A DNA stretch of 64,000 nucleotides, from the NCBI GenBank assembly GCA_029718625.1, contig CM056380.1:99807971-99871970 (forward strand). The letters run 5' to 3'. The DNA is from Synaphobranchus kaupii (taxonomy: Eukaryota; Chordata; Actinopteri; Anguilliformes; Synaphobranchidae). Shown piece by piece: positions 1-8,800 of the stretch (its first letter is position 1; every line of letters starts with the position of its first letter). The notes beneath the pieces are model-generated. The model ran no database searches, had not been told where the DNA came from, and saw only the letters and a list, made by a program, of their open reading frames with translations. A program made the translations under genes and the position numbers.

Positions 1-184
1 CACAGTAACTTGAGGTGCTCCAGCACATTACAGCACATTAACCTGAGGTACTCCAGCACATTAACCTGAGGTGCTCCAGCACAGTAACCTGAGGTGCTCC
101 AGCACATTACAGCACATTAACCTGAGGTACTCCAGCACATTAACCTGAGGTGCTCCAGCACAGTAACCTGAGGTACTCCAGCAT
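1..184. repeat. Short tandem repeat, about 24-bp subunits
   Basis: Copies of a subunit reading roughly CACATTAACCTGAGGTGCTC follow one another from the window edge to about 184. They alternate between GTGCTCC and GTACTCC forms and between CACAGTA and CACATTA starts, so a composite longer period is visible. The array is cut by the window edge, so its full length is unknown. Long open frames across it are a by-product of the repeat, not genes. Confidence 0.8.
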
Positions 185-690
185 CTTGCATCAGGGGATT
201 GGGAGCAATGGAAAGGGCAAGAGTTTGAGTGAGTGAAAATGAGCGAGAGTGGGCATATCGGAGTTTTTTTACATGTGAATAATTGATGAAAATTCTCAAT
301 CCGTTGAATGATGCATGCGTTTGGTTTGCCTGCTGTGATGATGAGTTTCTTTGCACTGAGGCTGGGGAGATTATTCCAGTGTCCTGCAAGAGTGGGGAGG
401 GGAAAAAAAAAAAAAAAAATACGAGACTGCAGAGCCCAAAGGCAAGTCAATGGGTCTTTATTTCCTTGTCTTTCTTTTGTAAACCTCCTCCGGTAGGGCC
501 AGTTTAATGGCTGGGGTTCCTGCGCATAGACAGAGTGAGCGCTAATCCTTGAGTCTAATGGGGGGAAAGCCACACCTGCCTGCTGTTTTCAGCTGAACTC
601 CTACGAACCTCTGCATGGCGGTGCCTGGTCGATTTCTAATCTCCTTGTCCACTTGCGCGGCGCCCGGCTGGAACGCCATGCTGAAAAACG
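185..690. other. Non-coding stretch, no gene seen
   Basis: I see no coding signal or repeat family that I can name here. A run of 17 A residues lies at 403-419 and may be the tail of an old retroposed copy. GC content rises after about 600. Confidence 0.5.
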
Positions 691-762
691 GTGACGTCGT
701 TGCTTAAGGTGGGGCGGCGCGTTATCAGAGTGACGTCGTTGCTTAAGGTTGGGGGCGGCGCG
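691..762. promoter_or_regulatory. GC-rich direct repeat with two CRE-like sites
   Basis: A block of about 31 bp is present twice in tandem (691-721 and 730-762). Each copy starts GTGACGTCGTTGCTTAAGG and ends in a GGGGCGGCGCG-like run. Each carries TGACGTCG (692-699 and 731-738), close to the CREB/ATF consensus TGACGTCA, next to a GC-box-like run. It lies in the most GC- and CpG-rich part of the first 5 kb. It may be a promoter or enhancer, perhaps an internal one for the NAMPT gene; no transcript start can be seen, so this is inference. Confidence 0.3.
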
Positions 763-2144
763 TGGGTCCCGGCTGCGCTGCGGAGAGAACTCGGGATTAT
801 CAGGTGCTCTGCTGCCGCTGCGGTGTGTGGGGAGCAGCAGCAGATTGTGAAAATAGGTCATCGTTTAGCTGCTAGTGCCGGCTGTAGTGGCTCACAGGCG
901 GTCACGCCTTACACATGGCTTGTGTTGCCAAAGGGCAAGGGGCACTTTGGTGGCTTGGAGGCTATTTGTATGCATTCTAAAGGCGGTTACCCTTAAGGCT
1001 TTGTGATGACCTTTATTAAACTTCCCTTCTTTATGGGGAAACTTGATCTGCAGTTTAACAAGGAATGCAACTCAGTCAGGTGTCTCTCTGCTGCATAAGA
1101 CACAGCTCTGGCCTAATAAATGTGATGGGTCTACACCGGTTTCTTCTCCGACACACTATTTTTGAATGTAATTGTAATTGGTGACATACCCCAATGGACT
1201 TTTCCCACCCCGTTTTATTCCTTTGTTTTTTGGTGAGCAGTTTTATTTCAAATTTTTTCCACATAAAGAACAGCAGCTACCGGTGAAGGAGGAACAAGGT
1301 GGAAATCATAAAGACTGCAACATAGACTGCTTCTCTATACAGCCGCTCAGTGGCAATTGCTGCGACCTTGCCAAATCTCCAAAGTGAAAATGTCAAGGTC
1401 CTGGGGTAAACACACCTTGCAAATGGATACTGGGCTCTGCCCAAACCTGCAGCGAGGCATGGCAAACCTAGCAAAAAGACTGCTCAATAAAAGGCATGTG
1501 TCTTGGCCTGATAAATTGCGATTATCTTTGGCGTCATCCCCAAATATAAACAGCCTGGGGTTGTGACTGGTAACACGCAAATTACGTACGAAAAGAAATG
1601 TGCAAAACCACATAGCTGGGACTTCCCAGGACCTGTGTATGAATGTACCCATGGCATGCTGTCGGCATGCACCCACACCCACAGGGGCTAGATGCACCCT
1701 GTGTACAGATTTTTAAATGCATTAAAATGGTGAGCTAAATCATTAGAGGATGAAAAAATATATATTTTCCCAGTAACCTCCCAATGCAGACGTGCCTGAA
1801 CTGAACCATACCATTCACGCATGCTCTCATAATTGTACACAAATATGTGTTAAGTTTTGTCCACAAAAAAAGGTGTTACTTGGAGTCGGTGATAACGTGG
1901 CACAATTTCAAATTCTGAGTCACTTCTACAAGTGAAATGCTACAAGTAATTTTTATGCAAAACAAATTGACGCCTAAATATTCAGGTTTTTCCCACGTTG
2001 GCCGAAATGTTGCTTTTATTTAAATTTTATGATTCACAGTGGAAATTTTACAATCTGATTGTAAATGGTGCAGACTGAATGAATAGACTGAATGAATGGC
2101 GCGCAGTTGAGTCAGGTCAGTGGGGTGGAGCGTTTTGTGTTCGT
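763..2144. other. Non-coding stretch, no gene seen
   Basis: No exon, RNA gene or transposon end could be supported here. Short open frames on both strands overlap each other and have no recognisable domains. It is probably intron or 5' flank of the NAMPT gene, whose upstream exons are not in the window. Confidence 0.5.
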
Positions 2145-2796
2145 GACAGATCTAGGGGTGGGTATCGTTTCAATTTTATCGATTCCGATTCCGATTCCGA
2201 TTCTGCTTATCGAATCCGGTTCTTATCGAATCTCGGTTCCGATTCCAATATTTTTTGGAGAGAAAAAAAGAACACATTTCAAGAACAAAAATTAGCCACC
2301 TTTATTCTTGGAACATTTAGGCTATAATCAACTGTCTGTGTGTATATTGATATTTTTTTTATTCTTTGCAAATTATGTATTATAAACCAAATTGACAGAA
2401 TTAATGGAGCAGTTTTTTTTTTTTTCTCTCAACCCGACTTGATCAAATTAGTCAAATGAAAGTCCGAAGTTCTCTTGTCCGAGAAAGCACGCTGTATCCA
2501 CTATCGATTGACAACGCAAACAGGTGACTGTTACTATTGAGACCAATCTTCCGGCGTGCGCTGCGTGCTATTGATCTCAAAGCTGCATGCATGCCAAGCT
2601 TGTGAGAGACTAGTTAACATTACGGCCGCGTCTATTCTGTTCAATAGCATCAGTAATATCACAGTACAGATATTCAATGCATTGATAAATTGGGAGCCAA
2701 CTGCACAACCGCGAGTTATCCGCGTGACTTATCGAGGGGGAGGTGTATATGGATATTGCTGTGAATAACCAGATATCAATAATGCATTTTGCATAC

Positions 2797-3341
2797 CTAA
2801 ACGGAGTAGACTCAACCGTAGCAAAGGGATGTAACCCCTTCACCACAAATCTTGTCACCGCTCGGTGACATTCATCCACTTTCTCCTTGCTCATCTTCCC
2901 CTTCATGGCTAAAGTGAAAGGAGTTTCTGTACAGGAGGGTCTCTGGGGATTAACTGGAGGTGGAGGGGTGCTCTGACTGCTCTCTGAACTCGTATCTAAG
3001 AAAAATATATATTAGAAGAATAATTTGTAGACATCATTCGTTTAATATAAAAGGCGAATGTCAGCTCATCTGTGTTTTGTACCTGAGCGTGAGACGTTGC
3101 TACTGCTAGCGCTAACGTTAGCTGTTACGACATTAGCTGCATTGTGGCTGGGAGACCGCAACACATCAAACACGGTGCATTCCTTCAGATTCACGCCGTG
3201 TTGAAGCAAATGCTTCGTCATGTTGGAGGTGCTTCCTCCCTTGTACGAAATAACCTTACTGCAGGTGTTGCATTTTGCCGTGTTGCTATCTTTTTTAGTG
3301 AAGCTAAGCCAAACTTTCGAACGTTTGCTGCGGTCAGCCAT
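2797..3341 (-). pseudogene. hAT transposase N-terminal exons with BED zinc finger (truncated gene)
   Basis: Two exons of a hAT/ZBED-type transposase are readable on the - strand. Exon 1 (3341 down to 3083) starts MADRSKRSKVWLSFTKKD and has a BED finger: conserved W and F, a C-x2-C pair in CNTCSK, then H-x4-H in KHLLQH. A donor GTACAA follows and an acceptor TTCTTAG precedes exon 2 (2995 down to 2797). The frame is kept across this intron of about 87 bp. Exon 2 contains MSKEKVDECHRAVTRFVVKG and LHPFATVES, a stretch typical of hAT transposases just after the BED finger. A donor-like GTATGC follows at 2796, but I find no later exons: the RNase H-like catalytic core and dimerisation domain are missing. 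The retained splice sites suggest a recent deletion from an intact parent. The function in an intact copy would be DNA transposition. Confidence 0.8.
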
Positions 3342-3352
3342 GACGGTCGATC

Positions 3353-4443
3353 CAGTGTTGTCACGATACCAAAATTTTGACTTTGATACCGATACCAGGT
3401 TTAGTCATGATACTCGATACTGAAACGGTACTTGAAACTGAAACGATACTGATTCGATACTCGGTACCTCTACTGAAATGACCTTAACCCTATTTACTTT
3501 GGCCCTTCAGAGGCAATTTCCTCCTGGTTTCTACTAGTTTTATTTAAATGTCAATATCTAAAAAAATATTCCCTGCACATCCATGGTTTTAAGTTTGAAC
3601 TGAAGAAGAAGCTGTATCATTCAGAAATTTGCTACAGAATACATTTATTTCAGAATAGTCACATACAGTATATATATAATAACCATAACATACGTTGCTT
3701 AATGTATTTAAATACGTTTAAAAAAGAACGTACGAAAGCGCGTGTGTATTCACACAAGTACAGCAACGTATTTCAGCCCTAAGTGAGAGGGGTGGTCACT
3801 GCGGAAATGTCGACTGTACGGGACTTTGGCGAAATATAACAAGATAAACTCTTCAGGGTTCATCAGAAAACAGCTGTAGCTGAATATACTGGTAAGTACT
3901 TGGTTTCTTAAACATATTTATACGAGATTTTGGAGAAAAAAATTAGGTGTCTTCTAAACCGAAAGTGCATCACTGTATATAGTAGTACAGTAAGCAAGGG
4001 AAAACGGCGAATACTCATTTGTACAACGTTTTAAAAAATATTATTGTTTCTATACGTGACATGAATGATAAAATACGACGACAGTCTATCGGGGTTATTT
4101 TCAGTGATTATACCATAATTTTTCTAGTCAAACTATCGTTAAATCATTTACTTTGTGCTCACCTAAATTCTCCGTGGAAGTAAGGCGTTAGTTTAGTAGG
4201 TAACGTGAAGTAGCCTATAGCTCTGCCGGCCAAAAACAATATCGTGCGTGTGAAAGAATCAGACTCGTAGTATTGTTAGCTAACGTTCACCTTTCATCCT
4301 CTCAATCAGTAATGCAGACACATAACAGCAGAGCACACATTTGACCTAAAAGTACCGAACGTCGGAAAATTCTAATACCGAACCGTTTTGTTTTTTTAAG
4401 TATCGAAAAAGTACCGAAGTTTCGATGTACCGTGCAACACTAG
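3353..4443. mobile_element. Probable second hAT-like MITE nested in the larger hAT element
   Basis: The left end reads CAGTGTTGTCACGATACC and the right end GGTAC..GTGCAACACTAG read inward, so AGTGTTG and CACGRTAC occur as imperfect inverted ends. The subterminal parts carry repeated GATACCGATACC, ACCGAACC and TATCGAAAAAGTACCGAA motifs, the style of a second teleost hAT group. No coding sequence is seen inside. I could not find a convincing 8-bp target duplication (left flank GTCGATC, right flank AATGTAA), so the exact boundaries or the nesting itself are uncertain. It starts just upstream of the transposase ATG of the outer element. Confidence 0.5.
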
Positions 4444-4732
4444 AATGTAAACAGTAGCAATGTGCTTTGCTAAGTCGCTGACGTAATGCGTAACAAATGA
4501 TGTGACGTTAGGTCCACGTAGCAGGTCCTGGCAGATAAGTGAAACTTATGGACTGTAAAAAGCTCACTGCAGTTCACTCGGGAGCGCGAGACAGAAATGT
4601 ATGCAACAGTTAGGAACCGAGAAGCAGAATCGAAATGCACGTGTCTTAACGAATCCACGGTTCTTGGAAATTTGTTAGCGGTTCCAACTTGGAACCGGTT
4701 CTTGATACCCAACCCTAGACAGATCTGAAGCT

Positions 4733-5670
4733 GGGGGGGCGGTGTTGTCTGACCTGTGACTGAAGCTCTTGTGTCCTGCTGTTGGGGGGGGGGGGGGGGC
4801 GGTGTTGTCTGACCTGTGACTGAAGCTCTTGTGTCCTGCTGTTGGGGGGGGGGGGGCGGTGTTGTCTGACCTGTGACTGAAGCTCTTGTGTCCTGCTGTT
4901 GGGGGTGGGCGGTGTTGTCTCCCCTGTGACTGAAGCTCTTGTGTCCTGCTGTTGGGGGGGGGGGGGGGCGGTGTTGTCTGACCTGTGACTGAAGCTCTTG
5001 TGGCCTGCTGTTGGGGGGGGGGGCGGTGTTGTCTGACCTGTGACTGAAGCTCTTGTGTCCTGCTGTTGGGGGGGGGGGGGGCGGTGTTGTCTGACCTGTG
5101 ACTGAAGCTCTTGTGTCCTGCTGTTGGGGGTGGGCGGTGTTGTCTCACCTGTGACTGAAGCTCTTGTGTCCTGCTGTTGGGGGTGGGCGGTGTTGTCTCA
5201 CCTGTGACTGAAGCTCTTGTGTCCTGCTGTTGGGGGGGGGGGGGCGGTGTTGTCTGACCTGTGACTGAAGCTCTTGTGTCCTGCTGTTGGGGGGGGGGGG
5301 CGGTGTTGTCTGACCTGTGACTGAAGCTCTTGTGTCCTGCTGTTGGGGGTGGGCGGTGTTGTCTGACCTGTGACTGAAGCTCTTGTGTCCTGCTGTTGGG
5401 GGTGGGCGGTGTTGTCTGACCTGTGACTGAAGCTCTTGTGTCCTGCTGTTGGGGGGGTGGGCGGTGTTGTCTCACCTGTGACTGAAGCTCTTGTGTCCTG
5501 CTGTTGCGGGGGAGGCGGTGTTGTCTGACCTGTGACTGAAGCTCTTGTGTCCTGCTGTTGGGGGGTGGGCGGTGTTGTCTGACCTGTGACTGAAGCTCTT
5601 GTGTCCTGCTGTTGGGGGTGGGGGGCGGTGTTGTCTGACCTGTGACTGAAGCTCTTGTGTCCTGCTGTTT
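4733..5670. repeat. Intronic G-run minisatellite, 17 copies, abutting a splice acceptor
   Basis: Seventeen copies of a unit of about 50-60 bp run head to tail. The constant part contains TGTTGTCTGACCTGTGACTG then AAGCTCTTGTGTCCTGCTGTTG. A G run of variable length, often interrupted as GGGGGTGGGCGG, separates the copies, and most of the length variation lies in these runs. The last copy ends in CCTGCTGTTTGCAG, the acceptor of the first visible NAMPT exon, so the array has spread from, or up to, the polypyrimidine tract. In the sense transcript the G runs could form G-quadruplexes. The 350-residue open frame across it on the - strand is a repeat artefact. Confidence 0.95.
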
Positions 5671-5674
5671 GCAG

Positions 5675-5805
5675 TCAGCGGCGCTGGGTGGGGCGGCCCA
5701 CCTGGTCAACTTCTGCAGCACAGACACGGTGGCGGGCCTTCTGATGGCCCAGCGCTACTACAGCTGCCCCATGGCCGGCTTCTCTATCCCTGCAGCGGAG
5801 CACAG
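5675..5805 (+). CDS. nampt: NAMPT exon ([10 protein letters not shown] ... PAAEH)
   Basis: The exon follows acceptor TTTGCAG, the end of the last minisatellite copy, and ends at donor AG/GTGAGC. It encodes about 43 residues with AAHLVNF, TDTVAG and the IPAAEH segment that carries the catalytic histidine. The last two bases combine with C from the next exon to give Ser. It is the first NAMPT exon visible and has minisatellites on both sides. Confidence 0.93.
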
Positions 5806-8800
5806 GTGAGCTGACCCGCCCGGACACTGTGCTTCCTGAACTGAGAGGTCCACCTCAAACACTGTCCTTTCTGCATCACTAACACACTGAACTGTGAGGT
5901 CCAACTCAAACACTGTCCTTTCTGCATCACTAACACACTGAACTGAGAGGTCCACCTCAAACACTGTCCTTTCTGCATCACTAACACACTGAACTGAGAG
6001 GTCCACCTCAAACACTGTCCTTTCTGCATCACTAACACACTGAACTGAGAGGTCCAACTCAAACACTGTCCTTTCTGCATCACTAACACACTGAACTGAG
6101 AGGTCCACCTCAAACACTGTCCTTTCTGCATCACTAACACACTGAACTGAGAGGTCCACCTCAAACACTGTCCTTTCTGCATCACTAACACACTGAACTG
6201 AGAGGTCCAACTCAAACACTGTCCTTTCTGCATCACTAACACACTGAACTGAGAGGTCCACCTCAAACACTGTCCTTTCTGCATCACTAACACACTGAAC
6301 TGTGAGGTCCACCTCAAACACTGTCCTTTCTGCATCACTAACACACTGAACTGAGAGGTCCAACTCAAACACTGTCCTTTCTGCATCACTAACACACTGA
6401 ACTGAGAGGTCCACCTCAAACACTGTCCTTTCTGCATCACTAACACACTGAACTGTGAGGTCCAACTCAAACACTGTCCTTTCTGCATGAGTAATTCACT
6501 AAAATGAGTTCCAACTCAAACAATGTCCTTCCTGTATCGGTAACACACCGAACTGAGAGTTCCAACTCCTCTCTCGCGTGTTTCGGAGTGCAGCACTATC
6601 ATCTCTTGGGGGCGAAGCCGGGAGAGGGAAGCCTTTGAGAGACTGCTGGACCAGTTCCCCTCAGGGCCGGTGTCCGTGGTGAGCGACAGCTACGACATCT
6701 TCAAGGCGTGCAAGCACATCTGGGGGGGCAAGCTGAAGGACCGGGTGATGGAGCGCACCGAGGACTCCACCCTGGTGATCCGGCCCGACTCTGGAGACCC
6801 TGCTGTGACCGTCATTGAGGTGAGTCTCTGGGACTCTCTGAGGAAGCTCAATCTGTGTTTCCCTCTTCTTCTTCACTTTCCCATATTATTTAGGAATTTG
6901 TCACTTTCCTCTTTGTCGGACGTTAATGGAGAACGTAGCCGTCTTCAAAAAGAAATTGACTGAATGATTCATTTTCATGTAAACCAAGAAAACGATGTAA
7001 CGATCACAATACGCCTTCGTCTTTGTTCGTGTTCTGAAAGGAAATGCTAATCAGGTGGGGGTAACCGTTGCCCCACTGCACTGCACTCACAAATCACCGG
7101 TCCAAGTTTGCACTGAGCATGTGCAGCTACTGTGCCAATCTTCAAGCGTTTTGATATTTCAGTCCCGTCCCGTTTTTTAATTTTTTATTGGCTCACTACC
7201 TGACTGTCATTACAGGTGATAAAGATTTTGGAAGACTGCTTTGGGAGCTCGGTGAACTCCGCTGGCTTCAAACTGCTCCCATCCTACCTGCGCATCATCC
7301 AGGGAGACGGGATCGACCTGCAGTCTGTGGAGGAGGTGAGGAGCCCCTACCCACTCCCAGCATGGGACGGGCACAAAGTGACCCGAGATGGAGGACCGTG
7401 AGATATTTATGTTTGCATGAACTACAACAGTATACAGAGGAAGTATTATTTGAAAGGGAATCGAGAATTTTTTCCAACTGTATCGTAAGTGAAGGATTTT
7501 GCTTAACTTAACTAGTTATATTTTTTGGACTAATTGATCAATAAGGTAAGCACACATAAAATACCTTCTTCGGTCACTAACCTTAAACTTTGGGCCAAAC
7601 GAAACGTGCGTCGACCAGATTTGATCATTAACCGTGTTTACAAACGTTTCCACAAACGTTTTGGCATTCGTTATTTTTTTTTGAATCAGCATGAACATGC
7701 ACGTGCATCCAATTTACGAACAATTGCAATTCACCACCTGACACGGATACGCACAAAATCGAAGGTCTGCACATGTTTCATGAATCCCACGTTGGTTTTT
7801 CGTAGGAAAGTTTATTAACTTTCCTAAGTAAGAATAATTTAAGAAAAGTTTTGTGAATGAGGCCCATTGTCCACATAGCATAAAATATAATTTAGGAAGG
7901 GAACAACTGTTACAAATGAGCACACATCCAGCTATTAGTTCACAAACATCATTAAGAGCAGTCAACACACTGTTTACATGGATTACATGCATAAGAAGAG
8001 TTGAAACTTCAGAGTTGTTGTTTTGTAAGAGATTGTTGTTGACCAAGAGGTTACTGTGTTTTTCTTTCTGGCTATAGCTTTCGAAGGCAGTAATATCCAA
8101 ATGAAATGACTTGATTTTTATTTTATTTGTTCGATAAGACATTGGAGGTAAAACAAAGTCCCACGTAAAAGAAACTGTTGGAAATTCCCAAAATATATGA
8201 AAAAAGTTCCAACCACACCCAAGTCACACCTATTGCACTTTGTATCCTCCAAGAGTCATTTGAAAAAAAAGGGGTGATGTAGTATTTATTAATACATTTA
8301 ACATTAGAATTAGTTGGTGGATAGGTCTTTAGTGCCAGACGGCATTCTCAAATATGAAAGGTTGCAGGTTCGATTCCCAGGTAGGACACTGCCGTTGTAC
8401 CCTTGAGTAAGGTACTTAACCTGAATTGCTTCAGTATATATCCAGCTGTATAAATGGATAATATGTAAAAAAAATGCTAAAAAGTTGTGTTAGTCGCTCT
8501 GGATAAGAGCATCTGCTAAATGCCTGTAATGTAATGTAATGTATCTTTGTTCCTCTTCCATTCACTTAAATACTTTGATTAATGCAATGATTATATTGAA
8601 TATCTTTATTTGATATGTTTGATTGTGTGTTATGGGTCTGCCCCACTGTCTATGTCTTTTTTGTTGTTGCTGGTGGCTACAACTGAAGTTCCCTAACGGG
8701 AAAATAAAAGTTGTTCTATTCTATCCTTGCTTCCGGCAATTGCAGTGGAGATGGCTGATGCTCTTCCTCTTTCCTGTTTAGATTCTGATGAAGCTGAGGG

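Larger units (their letters stand above)
2153..4717. mobile_element. hAT DNA transposon, deletion derivative with 8-bp TSD
   Basis: The left end reads TAGGGGTGGGTATCG and the right end GATACCCAACCCTA, giving inverted termini of the hAT type. The 8-bp direct repeat GACAGATC flanks both sides exactly (2145-2152 and 4718-4725), as expected for hAT insertion. Inside the left end is a (GATTCC)n-like stretch, and the right subterminal region carries GGTTCTTGATACC and GAACCG motifs. The element encodes only the start of a transposase on the - strand (see 2797-3341); the catalytic part is absent, so it cannot move by itself. A second pair of inverted ends lies within it (3353-4443). Confidence 0.9.

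Noticed and set aside
4675..5727. 350-residue open frame on the - strand with TAGHKSFSHRSDNTAPP repeats
   Set aside because: It only translates the G-run minisatellite in an intron. It has no start context and no known domain.
5758..6488. Two 234-238-residue repeat open frames on the - strand
   Set aside because: A 51-bp unit is a multiple of three, so stop-free units stay open in parallel frames. The array is intronic.
5829..6493. CRISPR-like array
   Set aside because: There are no spacers between the repeats; the whole 51-bp unit repeats.
7534..8142. Overlapping 74-142-residue frames on both strands in a NAMPT intron
   Set aside because: They have AT-rich composition and no recognisable domains, and they overlap each other on opposite strands.
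8310..8543. A true tRNA gene
   Set aside because: The B box is good, but the A box is poor, there is no cloverleaf, and the body and tail are those of a SINE.
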